Assembly: GCA_964003245.1 (NCBI GenBank) | Contig: CAXFIU010000013.1 | Location: forward strand, 1-37,939 | Reading direction: 5' to 3' | From: MGIIb-O2 sp964003245 | GTDB lineage: Archaea; Thermoplasmatota; Poseidoniia; Poseidoniales; Thalassarchaeaceae | Length of the DNA stretch: 37,939 nt | Shown here: positions 1 to 6,921 of the stretch, one piece after another | Layout: each line of letters opens with the position of its first letter | Position numbering within the stretch: position 1 is the first letter of the stretch | The notes under the pieces: generated by a model | The model's database searches: none | The model's input: only the letters and a program-made list of their open reading frames with translations | What the model was told of the DNA's origin: nothing | Position numbers and translations under genes: made by a program

Positions 1-2194
1 AATATGTGCTATCTACAAATATTCTTATTTCATTATCTTGATCATTACCTGATAGAGCAGTATCACAAATTGTATTTACAAGAGATCCAGGTTGTAAGTT
101 GTCGATTCTTTTTGTATCTATTAAAATTTCATTTACGTAGCATCTGACATCAATTCCATTAGCACTCCCTCTTCCTTCGTTTCTAATATAGGCAATAATT
201 TCTACAACATCCCCATGTTTTCCATTAGAGATATCAACTCCATTTTTTCTTACAGTAATCGATTCAACTAATAAATCTGATTTGGCTGAAACATCAATAG
301 TAATATTCTCAGAGACTATATTATCTCCATCATTCGCTACAATATTAACGGTATGAATTCCTGAATCGATAGGCGTCAAGATTAGATGATTGTTTTCATC
401 AATTAATGCCCAAGACTTGCTAGTAGTGACCTCTATATCTTCAGAGTCAACATCGTAAACATTCATTGGAATGATCAAAGTATCGCCTAAATCCATATAT
501 GAAATCGACGGAATATTTTCAATCACTGGCGCATCTGAAATAGGAGCAACGTTAACTGTAAAAATCCCAGTCCATTTATTATCTTCACTTAATTCACCGT
601 CAAAAACTTCTACTGTTATTTTCACTTCTCCCGAAGCATCATTAACTGTTTGTAATTCTATGAAGTTTAAGTCTTGTTCGGCACTATATAGTGAATCGAC
701 TCTAACTATATCATTATTCGAACTTGAAGTTTGAATCATTAAACCTGATTTTGGAGTGATGTCGTCACTGCAAGGTAAGGACATTAGGAATCCTCCCTCA
801 TCTTCCATCATTTCTAAATTTGCAATATTCTGACATGTCGGCGAGTAATCATATTCTAATTCAAAACCACCGGTTATTGCTAATTCCTCAATATGCACAA
901 CAGTAGTTTCTGCATTTCCATCAGATGACCATTGGAATCTAGAGGCAATTCCTATTGTAGATTCACTATTATCTAATGGGAATGCATGACCTATTGGAGA
1001 ATTGAATGAGAATTCTCCTGATTCCATAGAGACAGTTTCAATAAGATAATCCCCAATCGCAAATCTTAGATTACTTGCACTTGAGAGACCATTTGTAGAA
1101 CCCGATATCCTCCCATTTACAATTAATCTAGGGTCATTAACATCCACTCTGGCCGCTTCAATACAACCATCAAAAATTTGTATTCTCACAAATTGCTTCT
1201 CTGTAGGATTATCAATTAGGTCGCCAGATTGTTTAGGAGAGAAATCCCCCTCAATGCCCTCAGGAATCACCCCTATACTATAATTCCCAGTTCCATAAAC
1301 GTGTATTCTCCCCAATTCTTGGCCATATGGTACATCAACTTCAAAATTCCAATAAGATTCATTTTCTCCATTGGGGGTGAGTCCACAGGACACAATATCT
1401 AATCCTTCTTTGTCTCCATCATATGGTGAGAAATCAATTATTGGTAATTTCTCAATATTAGCTTCATGATTTGCTTTGATATTCTCAAATGAATACCATG
1501 GCATATGATATTTTACACGTATTCCTACCGCGTCTACTCTAACTTCAGAATCATCATTTGTACCTATGGATACATAATCAATAGTGATTTGAGAGTTTAC
1601 AATTTCATTCCAACTCCAATCATGTAAATCGTCTAATTCTATTACTAACGGATTGTTCATCCTAAAGACTCCAGAACTAGTATGTGCAAATTCTCTAACT
1701 AATTTGTCAGGCCCATTTCCCTGTAAGAGTATTTGTACAGTATCTTGATATAAAACATCAGGAATTTCGAAGTGTAGTACTAATGATACATTCTCAATTT
1801 CTTTATCATATAATCCTGGATAACTAAAGCCATCAACTGAGATATCTGGACCTTTTGACCATGTATAGTAAGTGTCAGGTGCTCCAAGGCTATAGTTTGA
1901 ACCAGTTAAACTACTACTTGCCCAAGAGTTCTGTGTTTCGAAGTTGGCAGGTCTATTATGTGTGAATGAAAGTTCATTATCAGCAATCATCCCTATTGTA
2001 TAATCTGCTGGGTCATTACTAAATCCCGAAGTACTGGTTATCTCCCACTGATTTGGATCATCAAAATTCCCTACTGAAGTTAACTCTATAGATTCAGATG
2101 AAATTACTGTATCTGCCTGAATAATAGGGGTCATCGGTGCTAGTAGAAACATCGTCAAAAATAATATCGTTATGTTGCCCGACTTCACCATCAT
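1..2194 (-). CDS. Large secreted surface protein with cadherin-like and CARDB-like domains (C-terminus beyond left edge)
   Basis: This frame is open without interruption from the left edge to a double ATG at 2194/2191, with an in-frame stop just upstream at 2207-2209, so about 731 residues are visible and the C-terminus is missing. Residues 1-27 form a signal peptide (MMVKSGN, a hydrophobic core, then a QAD cleavage site), so the protein is exported. The middle is beta-rich, poor in Cys and rich in Asn, Ser and Asp. Residues about 554-635 read like a cadherin or Ig-like fold (DAPVIENIP start, VNIVANDGDN end). Residues about 636-731 look like a CARDB adhesion module (LLVESITVRKNG, then YIRNEGRGSANG). 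I infer a cell-surface adhesin or scaffold. No catalytic motif is visible, so substrate and partner are unknown. Confidence 0.8.
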   Translation of the reverse strand, partial: MMVKSGNITILFLTMFLLAPMTPIIQADTVISSESIELTSVGNFDDPNQWEITSTSGFSNDPADYTIGMIADNELSFTHNRPANFETQNSWASSSLTGSNYSLGAPDTYYTWSKGPDISVDGFSYPGLYDKEIENVSLVLHFEIPDVLYQDTVQILLQGNGPDKLVREFAHTSSGVFRMNNPLVIELDDLHDWSWNEIVNSQITIDYVSIGTNDDSEVRVDAVGIRVKYHMPWYSFENIKANHEANIEKLPIIDFSPYDGDKEGLDIVSCGLTPNGENESYWNFEVDVPYGQELGRIHVYGTGNYSIGVIPEGIEGDFSPKQSGDLIDNPTEKQFVRIQIFDGCIEAARVDVNDPRLIVNGRISGSTNGLSSASNLRFAIGDYLIETVSMESGEFSFNSPIGHAFPLDNSESTIGIASRFQWSSDGNAETTVVHIEELAITGGFELEYDYSPTCQNIANLEMMEDEGGFLMSLPCSDDITPKSGLMIQTSSSNNDIVRVDSLYSAEQDLNFIELQTVNDASGEVKITVEVFDGELSEDNKWTGIFTVNVAPISDAPVIENIPSISYMDLGDTLIIPMNVYDVDSEDIEVTTSKSWALIDENNHLILTPIDSGIHTVNIVANDGDNIVSENITIDVSAKSDLLVESITVRKNGVDISNGKHGDVVEIIAYIRNEGRGSANGIDVRCYVNEILIDTKRIDNLQPGSLVNTICDTALSGNDQDNEIRIFVDSTY

Positions 2195-2300
2195 TCGTCT
2201 GCGAAGTTAACTACCGCTTGAATGCGTTGGTAATATGATTCTCATCGTGTCTCTTTGGAACGCTTGAAATACGGCCCTATGCTCGAGTGATTACCAAGAC

Positions 2301-2376
2301 GGCTGTGATGGTGTAGAGGTTAGCACGGTGGGTTGTGGTCCCGCCGGCCCGGGTTCAATTCCCGGTCACGGCCCCA
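2301..2376 (+). tRNA. tRNA-His (GTG)
   Basis: A complete cloverleaf folds here. G-1 at 2301 pairs with C73, the extra G that marks tRNA-His. The acceptor is GCTGTGA/TCACGGC, the D stem GTGT/GCAC, the anticodon stem GTGGG/CCCGC with loop TTGTGGT (anticodon GTG), and the T arm CCGGG/CCCGG with loop TTCAATT. CCA is encoded at 2374-2376. The gene has no intron and lies between the divergent start of the left-edge surface protein and the 3' end of ribA. Confidence 0.97.
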
Positions 2377-2391
2377 TCTTGTATTTCGAGA

Positions 2392-3036
2392 CTAATTCTG
2401 ACGATTTCTTTCGAGATCACTTAATGAAATATGATGACCCATTCTATCGCTTTTAGTTTGTAAATAATCTCTATTTTCTGTTCTCACTCCAACAATTAAT
2501 GGAACTCTTTCATCTACTCTAATTCCCAGAGTTCTTAATTTTTCTACTTTGTCTGGATTATTGGTTAGTAGTGAAACGTTTGTAATTCCTATACTTTTCA
2601 AAATAATCGAAGCAATTGAATAATCTCTTGCATCCCCTGGTAAACCTAACATTAAGTTCGCATCTAATGTATCTGCTCCCTTATCCTGTAGGTTATATGC
2701 CTGAATTTTGGCATGAAGTCCTATACCTCTTCCTTCTTGTCGAAGGTATAGTAAGCAACCCCAACCCTTTTCTTGTATTTTCTTCAAAGTATCGTCCAAT
2801 TGAGAACCACAGTCACATCTAATGCTGGAAAATGCATCACCGGTAACACACTCGGAGTGAACTCTAACGAGTACTGGATCAGGACCTTTCATATCTCCCA
2901 AAGTTAGTGCTACATGATCTAATCCTGTATCCTTTTCATGAAATACTCTTATTCTAAATTCTCCATATTTTGTCGGTAAACGAGCATCTGCTGGGACCTC
3001 TAAGTTTTCTTTAATGTTGATTTTCTCATTTCCCAT
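2392..3036 (-). CDS. ribA: GTP cyclohydrolase II (riboflavin biosynthesis)
   Basis: GTP cyclohydrolase II opens GTP to 2,5-diamino-6-ribosylamino-4-pyrimidinone phosphate, releasing formate and pyrophosphate, the first committed step to riboflavin. The 214-residue protein carries the three zinc cysteines at C63, C74 and C76 (SECVTGDAFSSIRCDCGS), the RQEGRGIGL active-site loop at 99-107 and LLTNNPDKV near 156-164. Length matches stand-alone bacterial RibA (about 200), and there is no fused RibB domain. The start ATG at 3036 has a GGAGA ribosome-binding site about 8 bases upstream. It is the last gene of the five-gene minus-strand operon, 29 bases after tusA. Many archaea use the unrelated GTP cyclohydrolase III instead, so this bacterial-type enzyme may have been acquired by transfer. 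Confidence 0.93.
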   Translation of the reverse strand: MGNEKINIKENLEVPADARLPTKYGEFRIRVFHEKDTGLDHVALTLGDMKGPDPVLVRVHSECVTGDAFSSIRCDCGSQLDDTLKKIQEKGWGCLLYLRQEGRGIGLHAKIQAYNLQDKGADTLDANLMLGLPGDARDYSIASIILKSIGITNVSLLTNNPDKVEKLRTLGIRVDERVPLIVGVRTENRDYLQTKSDRMGHHISLSDLERNRQN

Positions 3037-3065
3037 AATAATTTCTCCGAATTCAAATAATTATT

Positions 3066-3308
3066 TTATTTCCTTATCGTGTAAATAAACTCTCCAATTT
3101 TTTCTTCAAATTTAATTATCTCCACATTTAATCGATTACATAATGCTGGCATATCATGTTTTGTTTCAGGATCATCACATATGACTTTAACAATGGTCCC
3201 GACTTCACTTTTATCAAGTAGTCTGCGTGTTTCATGAATTGGAATTGGACAATAGAAACCTACTAAATCTAGTGATATAATACCATCTTCTGAAATTGAT
3301 TCAGACAT
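3066..3308 (-). CDS. tusA: TusA/SirA-family sulfur carrier protein
   Basis: This 80-residue protein has the TusA signature: a beta strand LDLVGFYCPIPI with the acceptor Cys at position 20 in a CPIP motif, then an amphipathic helix (ETRRLLDK) and IVKVICDDPET. In the family this cysteine carries persulfide sulfur from a cysteine desulfurase to acceptors such as tRNA thiolation enzymes or sulfur-oxidation proteins. No desulfurase or TusBCD/TusE gene is visible nearby, so the partner is unknown. It starts 9 bases after the helicase gene stop and is followed 29 bases later by ribA, so co-transcription is very likely. A YedF-type role is also possible because this is a single short domain. Confidence 0.88.
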   Translation of the reverse strand: MSESISEDGIISLDLVGFYCPIPIHETRRLLDKSEVGTIVKVICDDPETKHDMPALCNRLNVEIIKFEEKIGEFIYTIRK

Positions 3309-3317
3309 TTAATTACC

Positions 3318-4730
3318 TCATACTTCAATAATTTGTGGTTTAAGATTGCGACCATTATATTCTCTTGCTTTAATCACATCTATAACATAAGCAACTTTTG
3401 CAACATGAACTTCAATCTCTGTATTTTTATCTGATTGATTGATTTCACCAATAATTATCTCTGGAATCTTTGCTTGACTGACAATCCAATCACTTAACGC
3501 CCTTTTTGTCGAGTCTTGTCCCCCAATCTGAAGGTTAATTTTAACCATCCCAAATGAATCCGCTACTTCATCCCAATCCTCTCTTTTTCTAACCGGATCT
3601 CTATTTATCCCTTCGGGCAATTCAGGAGTTTCTACGAATGGTATTTCTAGTCCCCAAGTTGAACTAATTTTTTGTAAACTACCCTTATCTTCTTTTGAAA
3701 CAAGACTCCATGCTTCTCCTTTCCTACCCATTCTACCAGTCCTACCAATTCTATGGACAAATGCTTCCGTATCGTCGGGTAAGTCATAGTTTACAACAAT
3801 GGTAATACCATCAACATCTAGTCCTCTAGCGGCAACATCTGTAGCTACAACTATTTTTTCATTTCCGGATTTAAAATTATTCAATAATTTCTCTCTCTTT
3901 TTCTGAGGCATATCTCCATGTATCCCCACTGCCTTCATTTGGAACTTACCTAATCTTTCTACAATTACATCTACCATTCTCTTTGTATTACTGAAGATTA
4001 ACATTTGTCCATTTTCGGACATATTAGCTATTAATCTTCCAAGAACCCATAATTTATTTGCTCTCCCTATCCTTACAGCATAAAGGTCAATTTCAGGAAT
4101 ATCAACTTCTAAATCATCGGTCATCACATGCTCAGCATCATTCATTATTTCTTCAGTAATGTTCAATACTTCATCAGGGAATGTTGCGCTAAATAATAAA
4201 TTCTGTTCCCGATTTGGCATTTTTCCAATTACCCATAAAATATCGGGGAAAAATCCCATGTCTAGCATTCTATCTGCCTCATCTAAACAAAAAATAGAAA
4301 TTTTTTCTAATTTTAGATGACCTTTTTTAGCCATATCAATAACTCTGCCCGGAGTCCCTACAACAATATCGCATCCTTTTGATAGGACTTTTGCTTGTTT
4401 TTCAATATCTGTTCCTCCGTATACTGAGATAATTTTCAATCCCTTTTTCCCTTGTAGTATTTCCAATTCTTCCGTTACCTGAACTGCAAGCTCTCTCGTT
4501 GGACAAAGAATTATTGATTGAGGATACCCTTTATCCTGGCATCTTTCTATTATTGGTATTCCAAATGCCGCAGTTTTTCCTGAACCAGTCTTTGCTTGTC
4601 CGACTATATCTCTCCCTTTTCTTGCAAGAGGGATTGAATCTAGTTGTATTTCTGTTGGTTCGGTCCAACCTCGTGATATTATAGCATCTAATATGTTAGA
4701 TTCTAAGTTCCATTTCTCAAAAATTGACAT
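3318..4730 (-). CDS. DEAD-box ATP-dependent RNA helicase with C-terminal DbpA-type RNA-binding domain
   Basis: All helicase motifs are present in the 470-residue product: Q motif (PTEIQLDSIP, about 25-34), motif I AKTGSGKT (46-53), Ia PTREL, Ib TPGR, II DEAD (151-154), III SAT (182-184), V VATDVAARGLD and VI HRIGRTGR (327-334). Residues about 395-470 (start GMVKINLQIGG, end GRNLKPQIIEV) resemble the small RRM-like RNA-binding domain found at the C-terminus of DbpA and CsdA, which targets those helicases to rRNA. I infer an ATP-dependent RNA remodelling role, perhaps in ribosome assembly or cold adaptation. It lies 9 bases downstream of the small unknown gene and 9 bases upstream of tusA, so it is the centre of a co-transcribed operon. 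Helicase identity is certain; the substrate is not. Confidence 0.95.
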   Translation of the reverse strand: MSIFEKWNLESNILDAIISRGWTEPTEIQLDSIPLARKGRDIVGQAKTGSGKTAAFGIPIIERCQDKGYPQSIILCPTRELAVQVTEELEILQGKKGLKIISVYGGTDIEKQAKVLSKGCDIVVGTPGRVIDMAKKGHLKLEKISIFCLDEADRMLDMGFFPDILWVIGKMPNREQNLLFSATFPDEVLNITEEIMNDAEHVMTDDLEVDIPEIDLYAVRIGRANKLWVLGRLIANMSENGQMLIFSNTKRMVDVIVERLGKFQMKAVGIHGDMPQKKREKLLNNFKSGNEKIVVATDVAARGLDVDGITIVVNYDLPDDTEAFVHRIGRTGRMGRKGEAWSLVSKEDKGSLQKISSTWGLEIPFVETPELPEGINRDPVRKREDWDEVADSFGMVKINLQIGGQDSTKRALSDWIVSQAKIPEIIIGEINQSDKNTEIEVHVAKVAYVIDVIKAREYNGRNLKPQIIEV

Positions 4731-4739
4731 TTCATCGCC

Positions 4740-5024
4740 TCAGAAGGTTTCGGATTCTTTGATTTCCTTCTGAAGTTCTCCCATCCAGTATTTTTTACAA
4801 TTCTCTTTTGTTAGAAATTGATCCTTTGAAGAAAAATTATGATTAAAATGACCCTTATCTGCAGAAGCAAATTGGTCATTTGTCTTTTTATGGAACTTCT
4901 GAAGCACATGTTGCTTCATGTATTGCTGAAATTTTAATGACTTTTGTCTATTGATTCCATTTGGTGTGACACCCTCCCACAGGCGTTCAAATTGTTCGAG
5001 TTTCTCGTCAAACTGTTCGCTCAT
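4740..5024 (-). CDS. Small charged protein of unknown function between HEAT-repeat and helicase genes
   Basis: I do not recognise this 94-residue protein. It is hydrophilic, rich in Lys, Gln, Phe and Glu, with no signal peptide, membrane segment or Cys pair (one Cys only). The N-terminal third is predicted helical and acidic (EQFDEKLEQFERLWEG); the middle is basic with several His and Lys. Its ATG overlaps the stop of the upstream HEAT gene by four bases (ATGA), and the helicase starts 9 bases after its stop, which argues that it is a translated gene and not a chance frame. The context suggests a small adaptor or RNA-binding partner of the helicase or HEAT protein, but this is only inference. 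Confidence 0.7.
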   Translation of the reverse strand: MSEQFDEKLEQFERLWEGVTPNGINRQKSLKFQQYMKQHVLQKFHKKTNDQFASADKGHFNHNFSSKDQFLTKENCKKYWMGELQKEIKESETF

Positions 5025-6232
5025 CTCAAGTCCTCAGGTTTTGCCCGACCTGCCTTCTGTTTATCATGTTCACCCCTCGGCTTGTCCTGCTTAATTTGCA
5101 TAGTGAACTCTTTTTCATCATCGTCATTGACTTTTTCAACTGGTGCTAAAAATCTATTTTTCTCACTTTCCGAACCATCTAATTCAACATCTATTGATAG
5201 AGCAGTAAGACGTTTACGAAGCTTTGGATTAGTTTCTTGCCTCAATAATTCCGCTGCACTTTCCCTTAATCTATCTCCAGTAAGAATGATTGAAAGTTGC
5301 TCGACACAAGCAGTTCTTAGGTTAATATCCCTTGATCTTGCTCCGCGTAAAATCATGTCTGTGACTCTTGGACTCTGCATATCCAATTTCTTCATAGCGC
5401 GAATTACAGAATTGCGAACATCTGTATCATCATCATTTAAGGCATGTTCGACCAATATAAGGGCAATCCTAGGTTCACTATTTGTCAGAGTAACCAAGCA
5501 TTTAGCTGCATTTCTTCTGACCTGTGCATCTTCATCTTCCAATGACCAACCAATTAAATCCCACCCCGAAGGTCCTCCTTTGGCGGCAATATTTTTTAGA
5601 ATCTTCGATCCATTTCTTCTAAGATCTACTTCATCTTCTCTGATTAGTTCATCAATATGTAAACAGCCGGTTTCTGGCCATGCAATACTTGTCAATTTTA
5701 GAGCCTCAAAAGCATTTTTCCTATGTTCTTTGTTTCCACTTCTTAACTCTCTTCTCAGAATCTCTTCACAACCGGAAGGAAAGATTGGAGACATTTTCTG
5801 TAGAGCCTGCATTGCAATCTTTCTTACATTTACGTCTTCATCTTGCAATCTATCTGATAGATAAACCATTAAATCAGTATGAAGTTTTAATGAAAAACTA
5901 GGCATTACTTCCAATCCTGCTATTCTTATTTCTACATCGTCATCATCTAATGCTTCTAGTAAAATCTCATGCGCTTTTGGGATTGAGTTTTCGTATACTC
6001 TAGCTAGAGCCTTTATGCCATCTGTTCTTTTTACAAAACCTCCCCCATTTGTTAAAGACAATTCTAATCTTTCGATTCTTCCTTCTGCTAATTTTAGAAT
6101 CTCAAAAATAGGAATTCTTTGCCACGGCCCATCTGATGGTTGTAAAGAACGAATGTCCATTTCAACAGATTTTTTCCTTTGTTGGATAATTTTACCCGTA
6201 CGAGGATCTCTTGCAACGTAGTCATTCGCCAT
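5021..6232 (-). CDS. HEAT-repeat scaffold protein
   Basis: Of 403 residues, about 60-330 consist of roughly seven helical repeats of about 36-40 residues with the HEAT signature of acidic turn, V/I-R and a second helix: DDDDVEIRIAGLEVM, DEDVNVRKIAMQAL, DEDAQVRRNAAKCL, DDDTDVRNSVIRAM and others. Such solenoids bind proteins or nucleic acids and are not themselves enzymes. The N-terminus (NDYVARDPRTGKII) and the charged tail (about 345-403, many Lys, Glu and Asp) lie outside the repeats. I prefer the ATG at 6232; a TTG three codons upstream is less likely. It is the first gene of the operon, overlapping the next gene by four bases, and diverges from the DUF2240 gene across 110 bases that must contain both promoters. 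Confidence 0.85.
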   Translation of the reverse strand: MANDYVARDPRTGKIIQQRKKSVEMDIRSLQPSDGPWQRIPIFEILKLAEGRIERLELSLTNGGGFVKRTDGIKALARVYENSIPKAHEILLEALDDDDVEIRIAGLEVMPSFSLKLHTDLMVYLSDRLQDEDVNVRKIAMQALQKMSPIFPSGCEEILRRELRSGNKEHRKNAFEALKLTSIAWPETGCLHIDELIREDEVDLRRNGSKILKNIAAKGGPSGWDLIGWSLEDEDAQVRRNAAKCLVTLTNSEPRIALILVEHALNDDDTDVRNSVIRAMKKLDMQSPRVTDMILRGARSRDINLRTACVEQLSIILTGDRLRESAAELLRQETNPKLRKRLTALSIDVELDGSESEKNRFLAPVEKVNDDDEKEFTMQIKQDKPRGEHDKQKAGRAKPEDLR

Positions 6233-6342
6233 ATATTTCAATAGCGCCGGAAGTAACCCCCATTATTCAACTAAATGTTCTGTTGTTCTGGAATTGATTA
6301 GAAAACAATCAATAGACATTATATGTTCAGAAGTATGTTAGT

Positions 6343-6921
6343 ATGTATGATGAATCCAATGATGATTTTCATAAATTGATATTTGTGAGTTTTTCTGAGG
6401 ATAAAAAATTAAGAATTTCAGACTTAGTGAGACTATGGTCTCTAGAACTTCAATGGATGAAACCAGAAGAGGCATCTTTAGTAATTGAAAAATTAATTGA
6501 ATCTGGTTGGTTAAAATTAGAAAATAATTTTGTATCTCCAGTTATTTTCGATAAAAAATCTACACCTAGTCTTGGTTGGCAACCAATGTTAAGAATAATT
6601 TCATCCCCGCCAATATTTAACTCTAAATCCACTTCTTTTGTAGATGAGGTGGAGGTTAAATCTGAAATTGTTGTTAATGTTGTTGAGTCCGAAAATATAT
6701 CTGAAGGAAAATACCCTCCCGATCGTTCAGAAAGTAATATTCCAGCGTTGATTCGATTTATTGCAAAGAAATCAAAAATAGATAATCGGGAAGTAGTCAG
6801 AAGAGCTCAAAGGAAAAGGCGCTCATTGGGGACTGTTACTTTATGGATGTCTTTGGCTCTTGTTGCTAGAGAGCAGGGTCTAGATATGGTCGAAGTTTCA
6901 TCTTTAATTGAACCCGTCTAG
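6343..6921 (+). CDS. DUF2240-like archaeal protein with N-terminal winged-helix-like region
   Basis: The 192-residue protein has an N-terminal helical region (RISDLVRLWSLELQWMKPEE, about 24-43) followed by IEKLIESGWLKLENN, like the winged-helix start of the archaeal DUF2240 family, then a variable linker. The C-terminal helices (PALIRFIAKKSKIDNREVVR and MSLALVAREQGLDM) match the end of that family as I remember it. Function is unknown; the fold suggests nucleic-acid binding. There is no signal or membrane segment. The gene faces the MMPL exporter, and the two share the palindromic stop CTAG at 6918-6921. Assignment rests on pattern memory, not an alignment. Confidence 0.65.
   Translation: MYDESNDDFHKLIFVSFSEDKKLRISDLVRLWSLELQWMKPEEASLVIEKLIESGWLKLENNFVSPVIFDKKSTPSLGWQPMLRIISSPPIFNSKSTSFVDEVEVKSEIVVNVVESENISEGKYPPDRSESNIPALIRFIAKKSKIDNREVVRRAQRKRRSLGTVTLWMSLALVAREQGLDMVEVSSLIEPV

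Noticed and set aside
4944..5864. A 306-codon open frame on the plus strand across the HEAT-repeat gene
   Set aside because: It is Ser/Leu/Phe-rich, lacks any family motif and lies antisense to clearly repeated HEAT coding sequence.
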